In this document: positions 15,001 through 27,400 of the stretch, piece by piece | Layout of the letters: each line of letters begins with the position of its first letter | Numbering within the stretch: the first letter of the stretch is position 1 | NCBI GenBank assembly: GCA_009760855.2 | Contig: WPIO01000010.1 | Span: 4,805,501-4,869,500, forward strand | Length of the DNA: 64,000 nucleotides | Direction: 5' to 3' | Origin: Cristatella mucedo | Lineage: Eukaryota > Bryozoa > Phylactolaemata > Cristatellidae | The notes under the pieces: model-generated | What the model was told of the DNA's origin: nothing | What the model saw: the letters and a program-made list of their open reading frames with translations, nothing else | Database searches by the model: none | Program-made: the position numbers and the translations under genes

Positions 15001-18000
15001 CGCACGTGCATGCGTGCGTGTTTGTGAGAGCAAGAAAGAAAGAGTGAACAAGGAATGGTAATTGTGAGCATGAAGGTCAAGGAATAGATGCAGCCACCGT
15101 GAGCAAGAACTCCTTACAAGACTATTTACCACAGCATAGGGATCTTCGTGAATGAGAACCACATGCGTTGCATGACCTTAGAGGGGCCAGCGCCGGACGG
15201 CTGCTCAGCAGCAACCCCCTCAACACAATCCAGCTCCTCGGCGAGATGAGTAGCATTCTCCTCAATGAGAGCTGACATCTCCTTCAGCTGATTCGGTGAC
15301 AGGTGCTCGAAAAGCACATGCATGGCCGTGCACAGGTATCTGCAATGCACAGAAACAGCAGCAGCACTTAGTAGGCAAGATGAAACTAGCCGGTTGCTAA
15401 TGTAAGCACACCTTCTTTGTGGATGACTAATACATTCTGCTAGCAAAGCATGCATCGGTAAGTGGACAAACTTATGGCACTGATGCAAGGAAGTAAATAT
15501 ACTGTGGCATAACCAAAGCACACAGGAGGACTTCCATGCTTAGGCATGCTTCTGCAACAGCTAGCCATCCCGATCAAGGGAAAATGCTCCAGCATGCCAA
15601 AACTACTTTACCGATCATCTATTGATTTATCTAATTAAACGATGCTCTATTGACTTCACTAATTAGGAAAGAGTGAGTTATTAGGTTATCTTGAAGAATG
15701 ATAAAAAATTAAGCAATCTAATAATAGATTAATTAAAAATTATTTATTTACTAAATAGGGTGGAAGGGGCATGCTTTTGCAACAGCCAGCCCTCCCGATC
15801 AAGGGAACATGCGCCAGCATGCCAAAACTACTTAACCGATCATCTATTGATTTATCTAATTAAACGATGCTCTATTAACTTCACTAATTAGGAAAGAGTG
15901 AGTTATTAGGTTATCGTGAAGAATGATAAAAAATTAAGCAATCTCAAAATAGATTATTTAAAAAAAATTATTTACTAAATAAGGTGGAAGTTGAGCAGAA
16001 GCACCTCAAATGTATCACGCCAGCTGCATGTTTGCTTCGATAATTACCTATTTCAACTCAATTCTTTCACTGGGATAATACCAGTAGGCATGAAAAGCCA
16101 AACTAGAGCAACAGGAATAGTATATGATAATGTGTGCCTCGATAACGCCACCACAAGGCCAGAAAGTCATGCCCACCTTTTGACCAATCCAGATGAAGCA
16201 TGCTGGGTTGCATCTGCCAGACACATACCTTTCCATCCCCTATGGCTGGTCGCTAAGGCAAGGTCAGGGGTAGCCCATTGAGTTTATTCAACGGATATGG
16301 ACAATTTTAGGCCAATCAGTGATTGCCTGGAAGTAATATTGGTAGATGGCATCAAATAGCAAGTTTTTGTTCTTGATCCAGACTGTGATATGCCAAGCCA
16401 GCACTCTGCAACTAATTCAACTCTGGGTGAAACTTCTGACGAAGCTTTCCTGAGTTTAGGCAGCCAAAACCCTTCCAAAGGGACTATCAAAACACACTAT
16501 GAACAATATTGAGAAGCAGTGTTGCCTGCAATGCATGATGACTGAAGTCATGCTTGCTCCAACGTGTAGTGGAGACATACAATTTTGGCGACACAAGGTC
16601 AGTTTGCAGCTGACACAGTGCCAACAAAGAGTGTTTAAAAAATATGTACACACGGCATGCATTTGAACAATCATGTTGAGCGTAGCACATTAAGATATGG
16701 CACGGATACGACTGCCTAGGAAACTATATGACGTATGAGCAACGAAGCAGAACTGTGTCGCCTCCCGAGCTAGCAAAGCTACACAGAGCGGTACGGTAGA
16801 CACAACTTAAAGAGAGCAGCGTATGCACATGAAAAGTAAAATAAGATCAAGCTCAACTGATTTATAGAGCAGCCTAAGAGCCTTAACAGCTATCGCCACC
16901 ACTTGTAGTAGATAATAAAGGATCGCCAGCAGCAAGACTCGAACCGACGACCTGAGGCTCGAAATGCGACCCCTTCGTCCCTGGGCTAAGACTCTGGGTA
17001 CGTGTATAACATGCACTGACTATAGTAAAGGCAGCCAGGGCCGTACTCGACGCTTGCACGACAGTCTCCGATTTCCAGGGCAGCTTGGATGAGTTCAGAA
17101 AATACGCAATGCCTCAGAGCAGGCCAACCGACCATTGTGGCTACAAAAAAGACCATAGAACACAATCAGGGCACGAGCTTCAGCGTGGCAATGTGTAAAG
17201 CTAGATGCACATGAGCTTTATCAAAAAATATGTACACCTTAGCCAAGCCAAGCCATAACGGTGCTAGCAAATCAAGCATATTTTTAATATGAAGCGAGCA
17301 TGGGAGGGGTAGAAGAGAAAGTATATCTCGCGTCGACAGCGCCACAATCACTCAGCACTTGTGCTAGATGCATGCAAATGCTCCCGCACCCCGTATTTGC
17401 CCAAGTCCCACACTGCTTCATGTTTTCTGTGCAACTACCTCGTTGGCATCTGGAATTGACAAATTCATCTGACTTGTGGGCTACGCCACCACGAGCTCTT
17501 CCAATCGGGTTTCCTTCTACTGCCAACCACAACCAGGTCATCATCATTTGCAACATTGGTCCACTTTATGCACGAGTGGCACTGCAACCTGGTTTTGGAG
17601 CCGGCGCACGGTGTTGAGAAGGAAAAAGCCCCATCTCGTCTGCGGCCCAGCCACCCAGCTCGAATCTACTTGGCAACATTCTATTGGCTAGACAAGTCGT
17701 AGGGCATCGCTTCGGACTCCTCGTCTTTCGAGTGCCCCTTACCAGCTGACCAAGAGAAACTGCGCGCCGAGTTAGCCCTGTGCAGCTTCGAGCACACAGA
17801 GCCCATCGTCGCTCGTACTCAGACGGCAACAGAATGACTTGAGAAAGCAACATGGGAGGAGACGAGGTGGTGCCGAGGAGGAGCCGGGGAGGAGGCGATG
17901 AAGCAGCACATGTCTCACCAGCTGCTGCCGCTTGCCCACAAGGGCCCCGATCGATAAGCACCTAGACTTCTGTGCACGTAACAGCCAGCAGCCCATCAGT

Positions 18001-21000
18001 TGGTCGCAGGGTTGGTGGCAACGGCAAGTAGGTTTTGCTGGCTGCAGACAAACTGCACGGAAGCTGTCAGAAAGCGTGACCGAAGGTGGTGGCTGCTGGT
18101 GCCGGAAATGAGCACCTGCCTGGCACGCCGACAGACAATGGGCTGGCTGGGCGAGAGACACGAGTGGCCGGCCTGCCGCTGGCAGCGGCTCGAAGCCCGA
18201 GTTGCTGCCAGCGGCAGCTTTTGGATCGTGCCGATAATCGCTGCCGCTTGCGTCAGGCGATCGAGCACTCAGGGCGCACTTCACTGGACACAAAGACGGA
18301 GCGAGCGAGCCGTCCTGGTGAAGGGCAATCACGGACGAAGCGAGAGCAGGACAGCCGGCCAGGGAAAGCGGACGATTTCCGTGCTGCGCAGCTTGTTAGC
18401 CCCTGCCGCCAGCAGCACATGTCAGAGTGAAAATCGTGCCAAGCCACACTGCCATGACTCAACAACATCACCGGCCATGTGCGACCACCTTTCAGAGCTC
18501 GACACGCTAGCGCATAAACGGTCCAACGACAATGAGCGCACCAGTGACAACGCGAGTGTAACAGACTGAAAGCTGACTCGACAACAGGGACAGCTTTCGA
18601 AGCGGCATTCTGAGCGAGGACGGCACTATTGCTACGACGCTTCGGCTGACGGTGTGCACAGACGATCGCAGCACAGAGCCGAGGATGGAAGGGAGGGACA
18701 AGTGGCCATGTTTCATGCAAGCAGATGAGGCAACCTCTCTAGGAACAGAGGGCTGATCAAACGTGCAGCAGTGTCGTGGAAAAGAAGGAGCCACGATTGC
18801 TCTCGTGCGGCAACGGCAACTCGCAGTTTGCACGGCACTCGGCAAGCTTAACATTTGGCCCGTGGTTCTTAGCCATAGAGTAAAGTGCCCACACGCCAAG
18901 ACCCACGTTCGAGTAGCACTGCAGCAAGCAGGTAGCTCGCGATTGCCTACTGCAAGCGAAAGTGATGGCCGCTAAGGCTCTTCGGCTGCCACAGATGCAA
19001 CAACATCTACTCTCCTGCTGCCGATCATGTGATACATCCTTTGCAGCAGTTCTGTGCAGGCGTTTCCCTGCCACTTACTACCTCAACTGCTCTCCTGACT
19101 CAGCTATGCTTCTCAATTTCTCTTTGTTGTGTGAGATGAAGTCTGCTAACAACCGAATGCGTACCAAAAGCCGCTTAGGCTTTGAATGCACTACACATAA
19201 CTCCCCTACATAACACCCGCATAGTCTTTGTGATTGTGTGGAGCTACAGACTGAGGTACATTACATTACACATAAAAGAACCCACAGAGTCGGCTGACCC
19301 GAACATTACCTTTGTTTGAAAAGCTCGCGGGCAGTGGACAGGCAGGTTGGGCTAAAGCAGCAGAGCTTACGCATGCTTACGCGAGTCGTAGTCCTTCAGG
19401 CGCAGCGACAGCTTGTAGCCGGGAAACGCCTGGAGAAGCATGGCTCGGCACTGCTGCCAAATGGCCCGAGGCGGCGGCACGGAGCTCGAACCAGGTGCCG
19501 GAGGCAGCGCAGACTCCAGACAGGACAGCAGGCACTCGATCGCCGCCGACCGCTTGAAGAATGCCGCCTTTCGCAGGAAGCCAATCTCGCCGTAGAGGTC
19601 GGCCAGCGCGCTCCAGCGGTCTATCTGATGACGGAATACGGCTGGCCAATAGCGAGCGCACAGATCGGGGTGAGCAAGCCAAGAGAATCAAGCAAGTCAG
19701 GGCCGTGCATTTGCAGCAGCAGCGGTGGGAGCAACAGCTATCAGCATCAATGAGAGCTGCACCACTGACTACCTGGCGCCTTTTATTTAATCTTTGTGTT
19801 CAACTCTATGGTAAAGCACAACAAATACGTACCACGGCAGCGTTTTTGCTCAACGACAGAGATAAGTCAATTTCTTGTGAACACGTGCACTATCACGTGC
19901 ACTATCATTCCAGCAGGATGCAAGGTTGCTGGTCCGACTTGAACCCACACACGTGAGAAGGCTCTGCAGACCATTGCAATGCACTGACTTGGCTAAGAAA
20001 AGAAGTCTCCAGGTCGACAGGTGATTGAGCAGAGGACGCCTCGTCATCGGTGCCATCGTCATCTACCGTCGACGACCGTGGCCTGGTTGGGCACTCACCT
20101 TAGGATTGGTTCGGATGAGCCCAAGCTAGGGTTGGGAAAGGATGAGCCCCACTCGTCACCTCTGCAGAGACTGGGGTCGGCGTGGGCAGCCAGCTTCATG
20201 CCATTTTGGCGTCGGTCTCCAGAGAAATCGGCACCAAATGTTTGCTATGCACAGGCATGCTACAATACTGCCTTATGCTCACCAGGAGCTTGCTATCAAA
20301 CATTGAGGGGTTTTGCAAATACTACCAAGCTAGGTGCTCCACCATAGCTGCACAATGCTCGCACAAGAAGTGCACACAAACTCACACTCGCACAAACCAG
20401 ATGTAATAGGGAAAAACGAAAAAGGTGCTCTTGGGATCTTTTGAATTGTACTGACGGTTCAGCAACACGTTTACCTCTGGTTTGTACATGTACTAAGTTT
20501 GGCCAAGACAAAATTGTGAGCAGACATGTTATTGGCCCGTGCCATTTCATTGGAATAGGCATTATTGGTGCATGACCTGTCGTTCGAATAAGGAAGTCAT
20601 CCACACCAATCGTCCTATCCTAAGCATCCGCTCAGCACCTGCATACTTACAGACCATGGGCATTTTTTGATAAAGAAACTAACTAAAATCGAACTTTACC
20701 CAGTGTATCCGTCCACAAAAAAGTGCTTTAAATGACTATTTACTTCAAAGGGTCCAGAGTGCTTGGAATAAAAAGTTATCAATCCGTGTAAAATCAAATG
20801 TATTCGTGCCATGTGCAACAAACGAGGAGATCGAAAGACTATTTGTGTCAATGTCCGAAGAGCTTGATTTGGCCAATAACTCTACAATTGCGATGTTATG
20901 ATGAGATAATGTGCTGTTCCAAAACGATTTGCTACGAGATGAGCACATTGCTTACATTGTCAAGTCGGCCCACTTTCTGCTGAGAAGCATTACCAAAATT

Positions 21001-24000
21001 AGGGTCTGCTTAAACTAGAATATGACAGCCAAGCAAATTCATGTGTTTGTGAGATTACATCTAGACTATTGTGATTACCTTTATTCGGGACTCTGACCCT
21101 ATGCTCTTAATCAACTACAATTTGTGCAAAGCTCAGCAGCTCGGTTGGTCTGTCATCAACCGCATAGCAGTAACATCACACCACTTCTGTCAGAGCTTCG
21201 TTGGTTCCCTAGCATGCATCGAATAGACTTCAAGATCCTCTCTGTCTGGCCTACAGGTTGCTTGGCTCACTTGCACCAGCTTTCGTTGATTTTGCATCAT
21301 TTAAGCCTCAGCTTGAGACCCATCTATTCCACCCAGCTTTCTCTGCACTTCAGTGTACTTATCTCTTTTGTTCCTTATGCTTGCCAGAGCATGGTTCAGT
21401 GCATGCGATAAGCCAGGGATCCTACTAACCGCTGGCTGCGAGCGTCTTCCTATGCGCTTTTCCACAATGCTCAAGATGATAACTTCAAATGACCTGATTA
21501 CCGGTGGAATATCACACAGCACAGTTTGGCAGTGGACCTTCAACCGAGTAGTAACATATGCCATAAGTGTTTGTAAAGGTCAGCTCAAACCAGGATTGGG
21601 CTTATAAGACAATATTCAATCAGACAGCATAGAGGAACGATGCTGGATCGAAGGTTATTGCCCATTCAACTGTGAGGAACCTGCTGAAAAAGTCAGTTTT
21701 CCGGTGTGAGTGCAAAGTACTCTGATGCTTTAAAATTCTCGAATTGTGGACGAAGCTGCTGTAAATGTGTTCGGGTAAGTTTTTCCATGATGCCAGGCCA
21801 GCTCAAATTAAGCATTGTGAAAAAATTTAGTGACAGCCCAAAAACCACCACATTAGTCGACGTCATCCCATTACGATTCTTTATAATCTCCCTTGTACCC
21901 ATACAGAGGCCAAAAGCTTCTGCATGGCCTCTTGTGCTGCAGCAAAGTCCACAGTCTGAAAAGGTTGGCTTGCGCTGTAGGCCGAATACTCCAACTCAGC
22001 TGCCTGTCAATACCGCTCCATAGCCGTTCTATGGGGTCAAATCAGTCGGCTGGCTAGGCCACGGCATCAGCACCGCACAAGGATTCCTCAAAAAGTACTT
22101 CACTGGCCTGGCAGAGTGCTTATGGACTTTATCTTGCTGCAAAGTGTAACGACCCCCAAGCAGCGTGTTTGAGCTTTGAAATCCAACTCTCTTGATCAAC
22201 AGTAACTTTAGTGCAGTACTTTTTGAAGAATCCGGCAGCTGGTCAACACTTGAGCCCTCACCACACGACGGATCCCTTGGCTTCTGAGCTTTCAGATTTT
22301 TCAGTCATAGCCTCTACGTGAACCTTGCTTCTGGATGGACTTCGGAAGTATTATTACAAAACGTTTTCTTGCTACTGCCTTCAGTGGCACTCGGTTTAAA
22401 ATGACAGCCGGTCCTGCCTTAACTGGCTCTTAAGGCATCTTTTCCTCCGGCAAAGACAGCATGCCTAGATCCTGGCCGTGGCTCTTTCTAGCTTTCGCAG
22501 ATGCATCAAAAGCTTTTACTGCAGGCGCTTGCCCCCATACGAACTGTGGCAACTGGTGTCGTCAAAGGCTTAACGTTTCACACGATCACACAGCACCCTG
22601 ATGGGCCATTGAGACATACTGCACACAGTGTAGCAGTTTGCTCATCCATTCGCTCTTTCGTTCGCCGATCAACGTCCAGGCCACCAAGCACACTCCGACA
22701 TGCAGCTGCCGAGCTGCCTAGTAGCAGCGCCAGGTCATTACACTTGCCAGTCACTCCGTGCCCTGTGCTCCCAGTTAGTGCTAGATATGACTTCGTGATT
22801 GAGAATTCTTAGAGTACGCATTTGGCAGATTCTAGTCCATAACGAGTGACGCCTATGGCATTCGGTTAGGCTGGCTCCATTCCAGCAAACCGAACCATTC
22901 CAAAACTGCGATGAAGAAGAAAGAGGTCAAATTGTTGGGCCAATGTTGCAATGGCCCAGATGGCTGGCTGACTTGTCTACCGATAAAACTATGCCAGTGC
23001 CCCCTCCCGATGCTTTTCTCAGCAGCAGCAGAGCAAAGACCCAACGACTTAGTGCAGTGTTGACAAACAGCAGGCATAATTGGCGATCACGAGCTGTCAG
23101 GCCTACTGGCCCTCGAAGTAGAGTGGCTATAGCTAAAGACAAAGTGAAGCACAATTGAACGCCAGCCTGCTTAACACCGCTCTCAAAAGCTGGCAGCCAA
23201 GCTCCTGCGCAAGCCGGAACTTCGTGCTCGCATGGTCACAGTGAGTCAGCATCGAGTACGCCGAGCCATACAAACCTTATCCTCACTGTAAAAGTCCAAA
23301 TTTACGCACGCGACCCTCTGAAGAAACTCACAGACATCCCACCGTTTCTAGAACAAAAACGTGCGCCGTCGAAGCAACTGCACAGTGTACACTAGCAAAA
23401 GGAACTTCGAGTAGCCCAAGTAATTTTCGAAAACTCATCATCGGGCACGGTCAAAGGGATACGAAAAGCGATCGTGCAACACAGTGCCTACCAATGATGC
23501 CCACGCTAGCCACAACTGCCTCGAATGCCCCTCTGCCTGCCTAGCGGCAGCCCTCTCGCCCGACACTAAAGCACCCGCAAGTCCCATTTGCTTGCAGGCT
23601 GCCGCTGCGTATTGCAATCGAACTCGTCGAGCCGTCATGCCAGTCAGTCGAGCTACATACAGTCTTTATTGAACGCACGAAACTATTAGGCTAAAAGCAG
23701 CGATTACTGGAAAGTTAACACGAGCAAGCTAGCGCCTGCCACCACCAGTGGCATTCGCCGTCGGCCACATCTTTGCGCTGCACTCCGGGACCACTAGCTA
23801 GCTAGCGGAGCAGCTGGCCTGGTATCCGATGTACCGATTGTGCGTCAGCAGCACCGAGTCCCGCAAAGGGCTTCCGATTGTCGTCTGCGCCGCGTGCATG
23901 CACGAGCATGAAGGCTCGAAGCTCTGCCCACGTACGGCGGCCAGCCGGCACGTGGCTGGTTCTGCGGCTGTCGTGCACCCTCGTTGTTCGAGGCTCGTTG

Positions 24001-24338
24001 CTTCGAGATGCCATAAAAACCTGCCACAAGTGGCTACATGCTCCCGGGCTGAACAACAGACGGTCAGTTACAGAGGAACAAGGAATGCGTGCGATTCGAC
24101 TTTGGCCGCGCGGTCGGTGGCCTCACTCAAGCCGGACGAAGGAGAACGGCAAGGGAGCAGACCAAAGAAGAGCTGCCAACGACGACACACTCAGCCTCCT
24201 GCAGCAACCGGCAGATGACAGCCTAATGATCGCGACTATTTCCGGCACCTGCCACATACAAAATGGCATGGTGATACACAATGGCAGTCATTTCTACCGT
24301 CAGGAGGCTACCCGGGGAGCCGAACGAGATTGCTCTCT

Positions 24339-24409
<71 letters not shown>

Positions 24410-27400
24410 GGCTAGATTCTGCACCACCACCACCAGAGCCCAGCTGGCAGGAACTCCAAGTCTTGGCAAAGGTCGTACGGTCGACGGCCATCGTACGATG
24501 GCCGAACTAGATCCCCGTTCAAGCTGTGCATGCTATTGTCTCGACTCGGTGTCGAGTGCCACCTCTGAGCCACGGCTGAGCATCGATGGCTGATGTGGCT
24601 TCTTGCTCGACGGCACGACAAAGCTCTCAATAGCAGCCCAGCAAGCCTGGTGGCACGGTGCTGCGGCGACTGCTTCCGGCGGCTGCAGACTGCCCGATTG
24701 TCTCCACTGCGTCATCAGCAGCAGCCACGGCAGCCATCACAGCCTTAACGCGTGGCCCGTCCCATCGGCTCAGTCGGTTAGTGAGCTGGCTGGCCGGCCG
24801 TAGGGCCAGCTGTCACCGGTACCGGCTGCGCTTGCAGCGACAGACCAGTGGCATCCGACCATCATCGCGCAGGCAGGCAGGCAGCGCTGCAAAGCCACTT
24901 CCCTGTCTCGTTTTGCACATCAGAGTGACCTCGCTTCACGAGGTCACCAGGAGGACCTGTTGGATTGCGGGTCATGTCGGCGGAAGAGCAGTCGGCTGCA
25001 CTTGCGTGGGCTGCGGCGCTCCGGCAATGCTGGAGGCAGAGGCCGCCGTGGCTGCTGCCGCCGACTTAAGCAGCACGAGCCGCGAGTACTTTGGCAGCAG
25101 CTTGCGCGTATTGTGCGTGCGATTGCGCTTGTTTGCGAACCACGTGTCGACCTTGGCCGACGATATGCCACACTGCTGCGCGAGCAGGATCTTCTCGCTC
25201 AGCGTCGGGTAGGGTCGCCGGATGTGCTTAAGGAACCAGTCGTTTAGAACGAGGCGAGCATGATGACTGAGGTAGCGCTTGCCGGCCGGCGGCTGATGTG
25301 GACCGCTGCCCCTACCGCCGCCGGTATGTGACATGCAGATGCCTGCGGCAACTGCTGCTGCTGCTGCTCCTGCCGTGACCACGGAAGCAGCAGCAACAGT
25401 GGAGGTTGCCGATATAGCCGGCCCAATTTCTGTCGCCCGTAGCGGAGCCACTAGCAGTGGTACATGGCCGCCGACGATGTCAGCACTGCCACTGCTGATG
25501 GGAAGGCGTGCAGCGGCAGCTTCACAGCCGCCGGAGGCGGCAGCAGCCGAGGTGGTCGAGGAGTTGGTTCGCAGCTGGGCCACCGATGACGGCTGCCAGC
25601 GGCCACTACCCGCCTTCTCATCGTCAGCCGGCATGGCGGCCACGCTGTTCACCACCCGCTTGAGACTCTCCAGGACGGAAGTGCTCGCACCGGCACCCAA
25701 GGCTCCAACATCGTGAGTCGACCAGCTGCTGACGAGATGCATGTAATCGCCGGAAGCGCTGAACACGGCAGGCACAGAGGGCTCCAGCTTGACCGCATTC
25801 AACAGCAGCGCGGGCAGCCTGCCGCTGGTGCCGAGAGTGGCAGCAGTGACATCACTTCCGGTGCTTCCGGCAGCCGTCCCTGGCATGGCCAGAGCGCCGA
25901 CGCTCCCGGCGGCGGTGCATGGACCCGCTTTAACCAACCAGCAGTTGCTCGGCGCCTTGCGTCGCTGGCACGCCTGCTGCTGCTGAGGCTGCACAGAGGC
26001 AGCTCGCCGCTTGCGCTGCTTCTGACTGGACAGACACTGGGCCACCACGTCGTCGAGGGTCGCCCGGTTACGACCGAGGCGCGCAGCTGTTGCCTCTGCT
26101 GCAGTCGCTGCCCCGGCCGGAGACGGGGGTGCATGGTTGCTTCGTGCAAATGCCGAGCTGCTGGCGTGCGTCGCAGCGGCCAGCGCTATCGGCTTGACTC
26201 TATCGCATGTCCAAGACGACGTGTCGTAGCAGCGACTGTCGGCTGCCGCATCTGCCAACGAATCCTCGACGAACGAAAGACTTTCCCAAGAGTACTTGGA
26301 CAGCATGCGTTTCTTTACACCGCCACCCCTGCTCGATGCAGGCCGAGCACGCCCCGACGTTTGATGTGTGCCGCTGGTGTTGGCACTGGATGGCACCTCC
26401 CACAAGGGTGGCACAGCAGAAGCAACAGCCTCCTCCTCCTGAAAGATGCAAATGTAAGGAGTGACCAAACAGAGCGAGAGACACGAACAGCACGAAAGCA
26501 CTCTAGCACCAGACCAGTTGTAACTAAAAATCTATTGTCATGCCGCATTATATCATATATCAATGCAAATGCACACTACCAGAGTAAATGAAGCACCGAG
26601 TGCAGCACTGAGGCTCTAGAAGTAGGAGTAGTGCAAGCATGTGCGTGTGTGCGCACCACGCGCACACATGTGCTTGTGCTTGCGTGTATTTGGGTGTGCA
26701 TTTGTGTTTGCATTTGCATTTGTGTGTGCACGTAATATTAGTACAAAAATGATGAAGACTGGTATCTTGCAAGCTACACATATTTAGAGAAAAATTGTGG
26801 AACCGGCATTAGCTAAGATTTAAGCCAGTGTCGAGATTTGAGTGGTCGTTACCCCATGTTACCACGCCATCTCGACGTTAATTCGGTCGACACGACTATA
26901 TCCAAATGATTCATGCAGCAAACGGATACCATTGCATAGCAAACCGTGCTTGCATATGTAAATCCTTGACTCGAGAGCTTCTTCCCAAAACCAGTAACGA
27001 AATTGCAAAACTTTACACAATGCTCTCACTCTTGTTTCGGCTGTAGATCATGTATTTCGGTGACAGTTGCAGGAAATTCGATCAGATCTTCTTGTGCCTG
27101 CATGTCGAACTGACAGGCTACACACGACTATTACGTCAGTGACCTACAGTGCTTAAAGCTAATGACCCGGGCATTTTGGAGCTGCTGCTCAGCCTTTTAC
27201 AGCTAACCCCTTCGGATGGAAATCGGCAGCCACACGTTCAGGCAGGCTGATAGCTTCTGCACACTGTCGGTCGCAGCTTATCCCTGCCTAAATTCTGCTG
27301 ACCGACAAGCACATAACCCTGAAGTATATGCTTGACGTTGCCTTAGTCGATGCATCCCCATGTGCAGGCCCAAAGGCACATCCACTTTGATTATCTTTCG

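Noticed and set aside
17740-17815. Minus-strand segment with an acceptor-like start and a GTAAGG donor inside the TRAPPC9 interval
   Set aside because: Its translation in all three frames does not match the expected TRAPPC9 segment, and the phase does not fit.
22853-23638. Minus-strand frames with TALSRW and LWLAWASLVG as candidates for missing TRAPPC9 exons
   Set aside because: Order and splice phases do not fit, and the similarity is too short.
25713-26591. Long plus-strand ORFs opposite the TALE exons (also at 29602-30366 and 32855-34061)
   Set aside because: Antisense shadows of GC-rich coding exons; no motif, start context or splice pattern of their own.
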